Shown: positions 9,298 to 18,698, numbered from the stretch's first letter. The stretch is 64,000 bases of DNA from Mesorhizobium jarvisii (GCF_003601985.1 NZ_QZXA01000004.1:434001-498000), one strand, 5' to 3'. Program-made: numbers and translations. Notes: generated by a model from the letters alone, not told the origin.

Positions 9298-10197
9298 ATG
9301 ACCCTGGATCAGTTGCGCATTTTCGTCGCCGTCGCCGAGCGCGGCCACATGACCAAGGCGGCGGAGCTTTTGGGTATCTCCCAGTCGGCGGCGTCGGCCG
9401 CCATCCGCGCGCTTGAAGAGCAGCACGGCGTCCATCTGTTCAACCGCGTCGGCCGCAACATAGAGCTTGCCCAGACCGGCCACCGGTTCCTGCCGGAAGC
9501 CAAGGCCGTGCTGGAGCGGGCCGCCGCCGCCCGCAATGTGCTGGAACATGTCTCGCAGACGGTCGCCGGCAGCCTCTCTATCGCCGCCAGCCTGACCATC
9601 GCCAGCTACTGGCTGCCGCGAAGGCTGGCCTCCTTCCACGAGGCCTACCCCGCGGTGCGGCTGAGCGTCAGCATCGGCAACACAAGACAGGTCGAGGCCA
9701 GCGTGCTGGATGGAACAGCCGATCTCGGCCTGGTCGAGGGGCGCACCGAATCCGACATATTGCGCCGCGCCAAGGTCGACACCGACCGGTTGATGCTGGT
9801 GGTTGCCGCGTCACATCCCGAAATCGTCGAAACCGCGCCGGGCCGTCCCGACATCAGGGGCCTGCGCTGGATCATCCGCGAGGGTGGGTCGGGCACGCGC
9901 GAGGTGCTGGAGGATCTGGCGAGGCGCGAGGGAATTTCGCTAGCCGATTTGCAGGTGTTCCTGGTGCTGCCAAGCAACGAGGCGGTTCGCCAGGCGGTCG
10001 AGGCGGGTGCCGGCGCCACCATCATTTCGGAGCTCGTCGTCGGACGCGCCGTTGCCGAAGGCAGCCTGCGGTCCGTGCCGCTCGAACTGCCGAAACGCGA
10101 CTTCGCCATGATCACCCACCGCGACCGCCAGGCAAGCCTGGCCCAAATGGCGCTGAAGGCGCATCTCGGCGCAGACACTAAGGGGAGCGACCTTTAG
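9298..10197 (+). CDS. LysR-family transcriptional regulator divergent to the molybdoenzyme operon
   Basis: LysR-type regulator of 299 residues. The N-terminal helix-turn-helix spans roughly residues 3-62 (MTLDQLRIFVAVAERGHMTK through SQSAASAAIRALEE), followed by the effector-binding domain from about 90. The frame also opens at a TTG at 9280, but ATG at 9298 gives the usual LysR start. It is divergent from the small gene and soeA-like gene, with a 124-bp intergenic region, so it probably controls that operon. The inducer is unknown; a sulfur oxyanion is a reasonable guess from context. Confidence 0.88.
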   Translation: MTLDQLRIFVAVAERGHMTKAAELLGISQSAASAAIRALEEQHGVHLFNRVGRNIELAQTGHRFLPEAKAVLERAAAARNVLEHVSQTVAGSLSIAASLTIASYWLPRRLASFHEAYPAVRLSVSIGNTRQVEASVLDGTADLGLVEGRTESDILRRAKVDTDRLMLVVAASHPEIVETAPGRPDIRGLRWIIREGGSGTREVLEDLARREGISLADLQVFLVLPSNEAVRQAVEAGAGATIISELVVGRAVAEGSLRSVPLELPKRDFAMITHRDRQASLAQMALKAHLGADTKGSDL

Positions 10198-11454
10198 TCA
10201 GCCGAACTTGCGCTGGGCATCCAAAGCCAGGCCAAGCCCGACCGAGCCGAACATGTCGCCGTCGATGACGGAAGCCTGCGGCACCAGCGACAGGATTTCC
10301 CGTCTTGCCAGCGGAATCGCGGTCGAGCCGCCGGTCAGGAACACCGCGGTGATGTCGGACGGCTTGACCGCAGCATCGCGCATGGTCTCAGCCACCGTCG
10401 CGGTGACCCGCTCGATGTCCCGGGCGATGGTGGCGTCCAGTCCATCACGCGTGATTTCGGCGGCGAACTCCACGTCGGATAGCCTCACCGCGACTTCGGC
10501 CGATGACAGGTCGGTCAACTCTATCTTGGCCTTTTCGACCAATGCCGCCAAAGCGTGCCCATAGCGGTGCTCCACGATGTGGATAAAGCGGTCGACCAGG
10601 TCGGCGCGCGCGGCCTCGTAGCGGATCTGGCGCAGATGCGTCATCGCCTTGGCGGTGTAGACCAGGTTGATGCGCTGCCATGTCGCCAGATCGATGAAGT
10701 AGCTGGCCGGCAGATTGCGCTTGCCGTCCTTGGTCGGGGTCAAGTAGCCGAGCTGCGGCATCACATGGGCAATGCTGAGCAGCCGGTCGAAATCCGTACC
10801 GCCGATATGGACACCCCGGCTGGCCAGGATATCGTCCTTGCGGTCCGGCAATCGGGCACGCTCCGGCGAGACGCGCACGACTGAAAAGTCAGACGTGCCG
10901 CCGCCCATGTCGATGATCAGCGCCAGCTCTTCGCGCGTCACCCTCTGCTCGTAATCGAGTGCGGCGGCGATCGGCTCGAACTGGAAGGCGATGTGCTTGA
11001 AGCCTTGCGCATGCGCGGCCTTTTCCAGGTCGCTCTGGGCGTTCGCGTCGGCCTGTGGGTCGTCATCGACGAATTGTACCGGACGGCCGAGCACCACGGT
11101 CTCGACCAGATCGCCGCCATCTTCTTCAAGCTTCTTCCTCAGATGGCCGAGGAACAGGCCGATGATCTCCATGAAGCCGATCGAGCGCGCCTTGATGCGC
11201 GTCTTCTCATGCGCCAGCGAGCTGCCCAGCACGCTCTTCAGCGAGCGCATCAGCCGGCCTTCCACGCTGTCGGTGTAGTTGGCGATGGCCTGGCGGCCAA
11301 AACAGATGCGGCCGTCCTCGAAATTGAAGAACACCGCGCTGGGCAGCGTGACCTGGCCGCCTTCAAGCGCGACGAGGTGCGGTTGCCCGTTGCGGACCAC
11401 GCCGACCGTGGAGTTCGAAGTGCCGAAATCGATACCGGCGAATGCTGGTCGCAA
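10198..11454 (-). CDS. YegD-like Hsp70-family chaperone/ATPase
   Basis: Protein of 418 residues in the actin/Hsp70 ATPase superfamily. It shows the phosphate-1 motif IDFGTSNSTVGV at the N-terminus, phosphate-2 IDMGGGTSDFSV, and the adenosine motif FLTGGSTAIPL. It lacks the substrate-binding domain of DnaK, as expected for the YegD group. Its stop abuts the LysR stop (convergent). Substrates of YegD-like proteins are not known. Lying between two sulfur-related gene sets may be coincidence. Confidence 0.85.
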   Translation of the reverse strand: MRPAFAGIDFGTSNSTVGVVRNGQPHLVALEGGQVTLPSAVFFNFEDGRICFGRQAIANYTDSVEGRLMRSLKSVLGSSLAHEKTRIKARSIGFMEIIGLFLGHLRKKLEEDGGDLVETVVLGRPVQFVDDDPQADANAQSDLEKAAHAQGFKHIAFQFEPIAAALDYEQRVTREELALIIDMGGGTSDFSVVRVSPERARLPDRKDDILASRGVHIGGTDFDRLLSIAHVMPQLGYLTPTKDGKRNLPASYFIDLATWQRINLVYTAKAMTHLRQIRYEAARADLVDRFIHIVEHRYGHALAALVEKAKIELTDLSSAEVAVRLSDVEFAAEITRDGLDATIARDIERVTATVAETMRDAAVKPSDITAVFLTGGSTAIPLARREILSLVPQASVIDGDMFGSVGLGLALDAQRKFG

Positions 11455-11629
11455 AGCAGCCTCCTGTCATTGGCGGCAGACAGCGGATCGGCGCTCGCGG
11501 GAGAAGCGTGCGCTGTGGTTCCGGGCGACCGGACCGCTCTGCCGAATTGAATTGTGCGTGCTTGCCCGTTGGGCGGGGAGGTGCGGTCTATAGCATGGCG
11601 CGGGAAAGGGAAACCCCCTTTTGGACGTC

Positions 11630-12421
11630 TCAGTCCTTGCGGAAGATCAGCCTGCCGAGCCAGCCCGTCAGCATGGCCAGCGATATGGCGAAGACGCCAT
11701 AGAGGAAGGAGTAGTCATGGGCGACCCGGAAGATAGACTGCTCGAAGCCGGACTTGCGGATTTCGAGCTGGGCAGAGCTCTCCTTGATGAACAGGCCGCT
11801 CTTGAACAGGAACGCGCGGGCTTTGTGGGTGCCGACCGGAACATTCGGTGCCAGCCTGACGGTGGCGCGGAACAGGTTCTGCGACAGGAACTGCACGCCG
11901 CCGACATTCTCGCTGTAGAGGCCTGCCGCTCCCTTGCGCTCGCGCAACGCCGCGGTGAATTCCTCGATCGTCGCCGGGCTGTCGCCGGCGTCGGCGGGCT
12001 GCATGTAGAGATTGGAGGCGCCGAGCGACAGCTGCTTGTAGCTGTTCGGTTCTGTGATGTCCTGCAGCGGCCGCGTCGTCGCCACCGAATAGGAGACCGG
12101 CACGTTCTCGAAGGTTTCGGAGTCCAGATTGACCCAGACGCCGAGCACCCGGTCCTTGCGGCGCACCACGACCGGCTTGGGTGGCCCTTCGAGTACGACG
12201 ATGACGTCGTAGCGACCCTGGCGGGCGACCAGCGGATCGGGATTTTCCAGCGAGCCGAAGATGGTCAGGTCGGCGCCGGAAAAACCGGCGGTGATCGAGA
12301 CATTGTCGGTGGAGAGACCGATCTGGATGCCTTCCGTCAGCGGCGTCTGTGCCTTCGCCGGTGCGCCGGTGGCAAGCAGTGGCAGGAGTATGGCGGCTGC
12401 GAATGCTTTCGGGCCTGCCAT
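11630..12421 (-). CDS. TIGR02186-family membrane-anchored periplasmic protein, partner of TauE-like exporter
   Basis: Protein of 263 residues with a cleavable signal peptide (about residues 1-24, ending APAKA), a periplasmic region, and one C-terminal transmembrane helix (about 238-258) followed by a short basic tail. The layout matches the alphaproteobacterial TIGR02186 family, which is habitually found next to TauE/SafE permeases. Its ATG overlaps the stop of the upstream exporter gene by one base (TGATG), so the two are cotranscribed. Biochemical function is unknown; a role in anion export is inferred from the partner. Confidence 0.78.
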   Translation of the reverse strand: MAGPKAFAAAILLPLLATGAPAKAQTPLTEGIQIGLSTDNVSITAGFSGADLTIFGSLENPDPLVARQGRYDVIVVLEGPPKPVVVRRKDRVLGVWVNLDSETFENVPVSYSVATTRPLQDITEPNSYKQLSLGASNLYMQPADAGDSPATIEEFTAALRERKGAAGLYSENVGGVQFLSQNLFRATVRLAPNVPVGTHKARAFLFKSGLFIKESSAQLEIRKSGFEQSIFRVAHDYSFLYGVFAISLAMLTGWLGRLIFRKD

Positions 12422-13344
12422 CAGTTGAGGCCCGCGCTGGACAGCGAATAGAGATTGGGCGGGGTGACGAAGAGATCGATGGCCAGCCTGATCGCTACAG
12501 CCAGCACCAGCAAGGCCAGCAGCGCCCTGAGCTGCTCGCCACGCAGCCTCTGGCCGGCCTTGGCGCCATATTGCGCGCCGGCGACGCCGCCGGCCATCAA
12601 CAGGAAGGCCAGCACGACGTCGACCGTCTGATTGGTGGTGGCGTGAACCAGCGTGGTGTAGGCGGACGTGAATATGATCTGGAATAGCGAGGTGCCGATA
12701 ACGACATTGGTCGGCACTTTGAGCAAATAGATCAGCGCCGGCACCATGATGAAGCCGCCGCCGACACCCATGATCGACGACAGGAAGCCGATGCCGGCGC
12801 CAAGGCCGAGCACCGGGATGACGCTGACGAACAGTTTCGACGCCCTGAAGCGCATCTTCAGCGGCAGCCGGTGGATCCAGTTGTGCTGGCCGGATTTCTT
12901 CAGCACCGGCGCCGCACCACTGCGTGTGGCGCGCAGCGCATTGATGCTTTCGACCAGCATCAGCCCACCGACCGTGCCGAGCAGCACGACATAAAGCAGC
13001 GAGATGAACAGGTCGAGCTGGCCGAGCCGGCGCAGGAAGGCGAACACGTAGATACCGGCGGTGGAGCCGATGATGCCGCCGGCCAGGAGCACGCCGCCGA
13101 GCTTGAAGTCGAGCGTGCCCCGCTTCATGTGCGAAAGCACGCCGGAGACGGAAGAGGCGATGACCTGGTTGGCGCCGGTGGCGACCGCGATCGCCGGGGG
13201 GATGTTGTAGAAGATCAGGAGCGGCGTGATGAGGAACCCGCCGCCGACGCCGAACATGCCCGACAGGAAGCCCACCGCAGCGCCCATGGCCAGCAGCACG
13301 AAGACGTTGACGGAAATTTCCGCAATCGGGAGATAGATGCCCAC
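12421..13344 (-). CDS. TauE/SafE-family sulfite/organosulfonate exporter
   Basis: Polytopic membrane protein of 307 residues with about eight helices and the internal repeat typical of the family: a glycine-rich GFLSGMFGVGGGFLITPLL block near residue 24 and GFLSSIMGVGGGFIMVPAL near 190. TauE/SafE proteins export sulfite, sulfoacetate or related anions. It is the first gene of a two-gene operon with the TIGR02186 protein. With the probable SoeABC enzyme 3-8 kb away, this suggests removal of cytoplasmic sulfite by both oxidation and export. Confidence 0.88.
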   Translation of the reverse strand: MGIYLPIAEISVNVFVLLAMGAAVGFLSGMFGVGGGFLITPLLIFYNIPPAIAVATGANQVIASSVSGVLSHMKRGTLDFKLGGVLLAGGIIGSTAGIYVFAFLRRLGQLDLFISLLYVVLLGTVGGLMLVESINALRATRSGAAPVLKKSGQHNWIHRLPLKMRFRASKLFVSVIPVLGLGAGIGFLSSIMGVGGGFIMVPALIYLLKVPTNVVIGTSLFQIIFTSAYTTLVHATTNQTVDVVLAFLLMAGGVAGAQYGAKAGQRLRGEQLRALLALLVLAVAIRLAIDLFVTPPNLYSLSSAGLN

Positions 13345-13430
13345 CCGTCAGTCTCGATCAGTTTGCCTGTCGGCGAATGCAGCCGTTCCGGGCAGTCTCG
13401 CACCGAAAAGCCAATTTTTCCTTGCACCGA

Positions 13431-13461
13431 CGCGGCGGCGGGGTCAAACCCCGTCGCCGCG
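13431..13461. repeat. GC-rich near-perfect inverted repeat (13-bp arms)
   Basis: Arms of 13 bp (left CGCGGCGGCGGGG) with one wobble pair enclose a TCAAA loop, between podJ and the TauE gene. An A-run follows on the plus strand rather than a T-run, so it is not a canonical terminator in either direction. It may be a transcript-end stabilising hairpin or a small repeat. Confidence 0.5.
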
Positions 13462-13510
13462 CCGAAACAAAAAATATCTCAATCAGTTAACAGGCAAATG
13501 TGTGGCAAGA

Positions 13511-13528
13511 GCGTCGTGGAAACGACGC
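13511..13528 (-). terminator. weak hairpin just after the podJ-like gene
   Basis: Seven-bp stem GCGTCGT/ACGACGC with a 4-nt loop, starting 8 bp past the stop of the podJ-like gene on its strand. No T-run follows, so intrinsic termination would be weak. Confidence 0.3.
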
Positions 13529-13535
13529 TTCGCTG

Positions 13536-16500
13536 TTATTTGCGCGCCAGCAGCGCCCGGACCAGTTTTTCATCGACGGCGCCGGTCGCCGGCAGCTTGT
13601 TGTCGGTCTGGAAGGCGATGATCGCGTTCTTGGTCTTCTCGCCCAAGACGCCGTCGGCGCCGCCGGCATCATAGCCGTTCTTGTTGAGGATGAGCTGGAT
13701 GTTCTTGACCGCCTTCTTCATGTCGATGCCGGCGGTCGTCTGCGGCGTGCCTTCCTGCCAGGATTCGGGAATGTCGGCCGAATTGGTCGCCGCATTGAGC
13801 GGCTTGGCCTTCCACAATTCGGTCGCGGCGCGCGCCCGCTCGAGCTGCTCGGGCCGCAGCGCATTGGCGATCTCGTCGCGCTTGGCGGCCGCGTCCTTGT
13901 CGCCGGTCTTGGCGACGAGAGCGAACCATTTGTAGGATTCCTCCAAGTTCTGCTTCATGCCGACGCCCTTGGCGGCGAGGATGCCGAGATTGAACTGGCT
14001 GTCCTTGACGCCGAGATCGGCGGCCTCCTGGAACCAGTGCGCGGCCGATTCATTGTCGGTCACGCCATCGGCGGCCATGGCGAACAGCACGGCCAGATTG
14101 TGCATGGCGCTGGCATTGCCCTGCTCGGCGGCCATCTGGTACCAGGTCTTCGACTTCTTGATGTCGCGGGCGACGCCGATGCCCTTCTCATAGAAATTGC
14201 CGATGCGGTATTCGGCCGGCGCGAAACCGAGTTCCGCCGATTTCTCGTACCATTTGGCGGCCGCGGCCATGTCTTCCTTGACGCCGCGCGATTCCGCGTA
14301 GCGCGAGCCGATCTCGAACAGCGCCTTGGCGTCGCCACCCGCGGCGGCATCGCGTAGCGCGGCCGGGCCGGCATCGGCCGGAATGTCGTACTTGTTCGCG
14401 ACTGCTGCACCTGCCGGCGCGACGGCGCCGGTCGTGTCCTTGGCGATGGCGTCGTTGGCCGCCGTTGGGGCTGCGACCGGCTGGGTATCGGTATCCGTCG
14501 CTTGCGCACCGCCGGTAGCAGCTGCCGGCTCTGAAGCCGTCGTATCCATCGGGGTCGTGGCAATAGGCGCAACTGGTGCTGGGGCGGCCGAAGCCGTGGG
14601 GCCGGAAGAGGCGGTGGAAGCAGCAGGCGCGGCGGGCTCTGCGACCGGCGCCGTATTCGCCATTGCGTCCGTGTCCGACGGCATCGCCATGGCGGTCTGC
14701 GCCACCATGTCGTCCTTGGTCATGGGCGCGGATTGTTCGGCCTGCCTGACGGCACGGGCCGGCGCGTTGTCCGTCGCCGCCGGCTGGGCTTGCGCCTTCG
14801 GCTGGCTCGCCGTGTCGACGGATGCCGTCTGCGCTGGCTGCGCGGCAACGATCGGTGCGGCGTCGTTGTTTGCCACCTGAACCGGATCCGAGAGGAACGC
14901 CTTGCCGAGCTGCAGGCCGGCAAGCGCCAGCATGATCGCCGCCGCCGCCATCAGGATCGGCTTGCGTCGGGCCTTGAGCAGGTCGCCGATCCTGAGCGCT
15001 TTCACCGGGCCTTTCACCGTCGACTGTCGCTTCAGGGCGTCGGCCTCGGCGGCGGCGGCCTGCGCCGCGCGCCGCGCGGCCGCGATGAAATCCGATTTCG
15101 CGGCGTCGCTTTCGCCAAGCTTTGCCGGCTGGCCACGTTCGTCGCGAACCCGCTTCATGATGGCATTGAGGTCGGGCGCGCCGGAGCCTGGTTCCAGCGG
15201 GCGGTTGGCCACTTTCGGGTCGAGCGGCTCGTCAAGATCGACAGTCGGAATATCGCTGCTCGGCGGCGAACCGGCCAGCGGCGGGACGTCCGCCGCCGCC
15301 TTCTTGCCCTTGAAGGCGCGGGCCAGCCCGCCGAACATCGATTTGCGGCCTGCCGGCCGGTCCTTTTCGGCGATGGTATCGGAACCGAGTGCGGCCATGG
15401 CGGCGGCTGCTGCTGCTTCCGCCGGCGTGCGCGTGCCCAGGTCGCCACGCGCACCCATGTCGCCACGCGCACCCTCGTTGCGCATTATAGCGGCGGCGCG
15501 GCCATCGAGATCGGCCATGTCGCCGGTCAGCGGCATCGGCTCGTCGATATCCATCGACGGCGCTTCGACAGCCATCTTGGTGGTCCGTGTGCGGCGTTTG
15601 CCGGCCGCCTCGTCCTGGCGCGTGGCCAGAAGCTCGCTCACCGCTTCGGACGGCTCGTCGGTTTCCAGCGAACCCAGCCGGTCGACGATCTTGAGCAGCG
15701 TGTCGTGGATGGCCTCGAACGTTCGCGAATTGCGCTCGTCGGAGCGCCGCGTCAGCGTTTCCAGCGTCTTCAGATCCTGGGCGAGTCCGGAAACCGCCGA
15801 CGCATTGGCGTCCGACCCGGCCAGCGAACGCACCGCGTTCTCGGCCGCTTCGCGTGCCGCGCCGAGGATGGAATCGCGGGTTCCCGCCAGCGCCTTCTCG
15901 ATTTCGTCGAGGCGCGGGCTGATGTCCTCGAATTCCGGCAGCGGCGTGCTGGGCCTGGACAGATGCGCGGACAGGCCGGCGACTTGCGCCTCCAGGCTGC
16001 GGATCAGCGCCGGATCGATGCCGGCGACCTGGGCCGCCGAGGCGTCGAGCCGGCTGGAAATGTCCTCAAGCCGGCTTTCCAATCCACGGATCGCCGCTTC
16101 GCCGGCGGGATCGGCGGCACGTGTCTCCATGCGCGTGGCGAGTGCGGTGAAGCGGGCGTCGATGGCCTCCATGATGCCGGCGCTATCGATCTGCGGCGCG
16201 ATGCGCTGGTCGAGCCGGTCGGCGACCTCATCGAGACGGCGCTCGAGATCGCGAAACAGCATGTTGCCCTGTTCGATGGCATCGCCCTGGCGGCGTTCCA
16301 TCATGCCGGACAGAACATCGAAGCGCTGCTCGAGCCCGTGGAAGATGTAGTCGGCGTCGGGCATGGCCGGCGCCTGGTCGATCTTGTCGGCAATGAGGGT
16401 GATCTGCTTGGCCAGCCGCTCCATCGCCTGCTCGGGCAAATTGGCGCGGCCGGCGAGTTCGTCAACGCGGCTCGACAGCGTGCTCAGGCGATCCATGACC

Positions 16501-17603
16501 GCGTTGCCGGGGCGATCCTGCGCCACTTCCTCGATCTGCCGGGCGAGCGAGTCGATGCGCTTCTCGATACGATCGAAGGCTTCGTGATCGACCGAATTGG
16601 CCTGTGCCGCGACGGTCGAGGCAACGATGGCGCGGGAAATCTCGTCCAGCCGCTCGTCGATCATGGCAAGCGTGTCGCTGCCGCGATTGTCCTGCTGGCC
16701 CGCGAAGTGTTCGACGGCGCCGGCCAGCGTGCGCACCTTTTCCTCGAGCGAGCGCAGCGACAGCGATTCCGGCAGATTGTTGACGGCGTTGCTGATCTGC
16801 TCCAGCCGGTCGGTCAGCGCCGCAAGGGCGGGATCGTCGGAACGTTTGCGCTGATCGGCGTCGACACGGTCCTCGAAAGCCGTCCAGCGGCGGTCGAAAT
16901 CGTCCCAGCGGCGGTCGACCTTCTGCACGCTCTCCTCGCGCGCCAGCGTGTCGAGCGCAGCCTTCACCTGCTCGAGCTCCAGGCGCAGCATGTTGACGCT
17001 TCTGTCGTCGCTCTTCTCCGACAGCGACTTGATGGCGCCGGAAAGCCGTTCGAATTCGACGCCGAGTTCGGCGCTGCCCTTGCCAGCAATGCCGGGCCTG
17101 GCGCTGGCCTGGAAGGCGCGGTCGATATCCTTGCGCAGCGCATCGAATTCGCGTTGCAGACCCGCCGTCATCTGGTGGCGCAGTTCCTCTCGCATGCCGC
17201 GCAACTCACCGGCGATCTTGCCGACCATGGCGACGCTGTCTTCCTGGCCGCGCACGCGGTCGATGTCACGGGCGATGGCCTGGTAGTTCTGGTCGAAGCT
17301 GGGGGCCGGTGCCGGGGTCTGCGGGCGCGCCGCTGGCCGCGGATCCTCATACCAGCGCTGCTGAGCGGTTGGCTGGGCGGCGGGATAACGCGGGTCGACC
17401 GCAGGATAGCGCGGCTCGGTGGCTGGATAGCGCGGGTCGGCGCCGTATTGGTGCGGAGCGGGCCGGGCCGTCACCTCCTCGCGGGTCTGACCCAGCCGCT
17501 GTTCCAGCGTCTCCAGCGAGCGGTTCAGTTGCTCGAGCGTGGTCTGCGGCTTGCGCTGCCTGCCGGCGTTGAGTGTATCGAGATAGGACCGCTTGCTGTT
17601 CAT
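13536..17603 (-). CDS. PodJ-like polarity protein: coiled coil, one membrane helix, Sel1 repeats, peptidoglycan-binding domain
   Basis: Protein of 1355 residues. Residues 1 to about 620 are heptad-rich cytoplasmic coiled coil with repeated LEERV/LDEI-type segments. An acidic and alanine/proline-rich linker follows, then a single membrane helix near 880-900 (PILMAAAAIMLALAGLQLG). The predicted periplasmic part has a low-complexity Ala/Pro/Thr linker, about four Sel1 (TPR-like) repeats at about 1077-1250, and a C-terminal peptidoglycan-binding domain in the last 60 residues. This architecture is that of PodJ of Caulobacter and Agrobacterium, which organises the new cell pole. The gene stands alone. 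Confidence 0.82.
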   Translation of the reverse strand: MNSKRSYLDTLNAGRQRKPQTTLEQLNRSLETLEQRLGQTREEVTARPAPHQYGADPRYPATEPRYPAVDPRYPAAQPTAQQRWYEDPRPAARPQTPAPAPSFDQNYQAIARDIDRVRGQEDSVAMVGKIAGELRGMREELRHQMTAGLQREFDALRKDIDRAFQASARPGIAGKGSAELGVEFERLSGAIKSLSEKSDDRSVNMLRLELEQVKAALDTLAREESVQKVDRRWDDFDRRWTAFEDRVDADQRKRSDDPALAALTDRLEQISNAVNNLPESLSLRSLEEKVRTLAGAVEHFAGQQDNRGSDTLAMIDERLDEISRAIVASTVAAQANSVDHEAFDRIEKRIDSLARQIEEVAQDRPGNAVMDRLSTLSSRVDELAGRANLPEQAMERLAKQITLIADKIDQAPAMPDADYIFHGLEQRFDVLSGMMERRQGDAIEQGNMLFRDLERRLDEVADRLDQRIAPQIDSAGIMEAIDARFTALATRMETRAADPAGEAAIRGLESRLEDISSRLDASAAQVAGIDPALIRSLEAQVAGLSAHLSRPSTPLPEFEDISPRLDEIEKALAGTRDSILGAAREAAENAVRSLAGSDANASAVSGLAQDLKTLETLTRRSDERNSRTFEAIHDTLLKIVDRLGSLETDEPSEAVSELLATRQDEAAGKRRTRTTKMAVEAPSMDIDEPMPLTGDMADLDGRAAAIMRNEGARGDMGARGDLGTRTPAEAAAAAAMAALGSDTIAEKDRPAGRKSMFGGLARAFKGKKAAADVPPLAGSPPSSDIPTVDLDEPLDPKVANRPLEPGSGAPDLNAIMKRVRDERGQPAKLGESDAAKSDFIAAARRAAQAAAAEADALKRQSTVKGPVKALRIGDLLKARRKPILMAAAAIMLALAGLQLGKAFLSDPVQVANNDAAPIVAAQPAQTASVDTASQPKAQAQPAATDNAPARAVRQAEQSAPMTKDDMVAQTAMAMPSDTDAMANTAPVAEPAAPAASTASSGPTASAAPAPVAPIATTPMDTTASEPAAATGGAQATDTDTQPVAAPTAANDAIAKDTTGAVAPAGAAVANKYDIPADAGPAALRDAAAGGDAKALFEIGSRYAESRGVKEDMAAAAKWYEKSAELGFAPAEYRIGNFYEKGIGVARDIKKSKTWYQMAAEQGNASAMHNLAVLFAMAADGVTDNESAAHWFQEAADLGVKDSQFNLGILAAKGVGMKQNLEESYKWFALVAKTGDKDAAAKRDEIANALRPEQLERARAATELWKAKPLNAATNSADIPESWQEGTPQTTAGIDMKKAVKNIQLILNKNGYDAGGADGVLGEKTKNAIIAFQTDNKLPATGAVDEKLVRALLARK

Positions 17604-18056
17604 CGGTGCGTCCGTCTTTCAGATTGGCCGGCTTTCGACCAGCTCCCCAAGTCCCTGCCGGAACGAAGGCGACCGCGCTTCCACGGTGGAAGACAAGCTT
17701 CCCGGGGTTTCACCCGCGCTCCGAAAAACCGTGAAAAATTCGATACAGGATAAACACGGGTAGCCGACGCGCCCACATTTCCCCCAACGTGGTAAACAAC
17801 GCGTTAACCAAGCTTAAGAAGTTGGAAGGAAGTTAGCTCTCGCTTTCACGGTGCGGCATAAAGCACCTTCACAGAACGCCCCTTGCGTCATGAGGCGGCT
17901 ATCGGTATAGAATTGACGTAAACGTAAAAGGCGCATTTGAGTGTGCTGTTTGCGATTTTGTTTGTCGAAACCACGGCCGGAAGCACGCCCCCGCTTCCAG
18001 TCAGGCGACGCATGGTCCAGGACCGCGACGCCACCAGACGGGGAAAGCCAGTGACC
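17604..18056. other. 453-bp divergent intergenic region between podJ-like and merR genes
   Basis: Holds the upstream regions of two divergent genes. The only clear element is the palindromic MerR operator at 17913-17928. A second in-frame ATG for the MerR gene exists at 18012. I see no RNA gene and no convincing small coding frame. Confidence 0.5.
17913..17928. promoter_or_regulatory. LiuR-type MerR operator upstream of merR gene
   Basis: The 16-bp imperfect palindrome TTGACGTAAACGTAAA fits TTnACGTnnACGTnAA. It lies about 130 bp before the MerR start. The same half-sites recur before the acyl-CoA dehydrogenase operon (18699-18720), which suggests autoregulation. Confidence 0.65.
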
Positions 18057-18518
18057 ATGAAGCTTATCTCGGCCGGCGAGACCGCGGCCAATACCAATAA
18101 TGTATCTGTCGAAGCCGGTGAGGACCTCGCCCGCATCGGCGAAATGGCCAAGAAATACGGCGTGACGCTGCGCACGCTGCGTTTCTACGAAGACAAGGGC
18201 CTGCTCAACCCGCAGCGCGACGGCTCCACCCGTCTCTACACGCGCCGCGACAAGGCCCGGCTGAAGCTGATCCTGCTCGGCCGCAAGGTCGGTTTCTCGC
18301 TGCGCGACGTCAAGCAGATGATGGATCTCTATGATCCGACCGGTTCCAACACCAAGCAGCTGCGGCTGGCGCTGGACAAGTCGGAGAAGCAGCTCGCCCG
18401 CCTGCAGAAGCAGCGGGCGCTGATCGACGACGCCATCAACGAGCTCTCCGGCTCGATGTCGGCGGTGCGCCAAATGTTGGCCGAGCGCACGGCGCCGCAG
18501 GCGAGCGTCGCGAGCTAA
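18057..18518 (+). CDS. MerR-family regulator (LiuR-like) of acyl-CoA degradation
   Basis: MerR-type regulator of 153 residues. The winged helix-turn-helix (about residues 24-92) reads ARIGEMAKKYGVTLRTLRF and then YEDKGLLNPQR. A C-terminal dimerisation coiled coil (KSEKQLARLQKQRALIDDAI) follows. No metal-binding cysteines are present, unlike metal or redox MerR proteins. The sequence and the TTGACGT-type palindromes before this gene and before the downstream operon match the LiuR group, which controls branched-chain amino-acid and fatty-acid catabolism in proteobacteria. ATG at 18057 is preferred; 18012 is an in-frame alternative. Confidence 0.82.
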   Translation: MKLISAGETAANTNNVSVEAGEDLARIGEMAKKYGVTLRTLRFYEDKGLLNPQRDGSTRLYTRRDKARLKLILLGRKVGFSLRDVKQMMDLYDPTGSNTKQLRLALDKSEKQLARLQKQRALIDDAINELSGSMSAVRQMLAERTAPQASVAS

Positions 18519-18559
18519 AGCAATCTACCGGTTCCGACCCCGTCGGAGTCTCAACCATC

Positions 18560-18590
18560 AAAGCCGCGTGGCTCTGCCGCGCGGCTTTTT
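18560..18590 (+). terminator. Rho-independent terminator after merR gene
   Basis: Perfect 9-bp stem AAAGCCGCG/CGCGGCTTT with an 11-nt loop and a run of five T, 41 bp past the MerR stop. It separates the regulator from the acyl-CoA operon, which therefore needs its own promoter. Confidence 0.85.
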
Positions 18591-18698
18591 CGTTGCCTGC
18601 GTCTGCCCAACTGGTTCCCTCGGCGCTGGCCTGCATGGCGTCGCGCCGCCAGCTTAACCAAGCTGGGCTGGGCGGGAAATCTTGTCGCATCGAAAAAA

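Noticed and set aside
9019..9639. N-terminal extension of the molybdoenzyme frame up to 9639
   Set aside because: It would run through the divergent LysR start and promoter. The ATGA overlap at 9015-9018 gives a better start.
13431..13461. Intrinsic terminator in the podJ-tauE gap
   Set aside because: The stem is strong, but the adjoining run is A-rich on the plus strand and no T-run follows on either strand.
14733..17753. Plus-strand open frame of 1006 codons
   Set aside because: Antisense to the podJ-like gene, Arg/Gly/His-rich composition typical of shadow frames.
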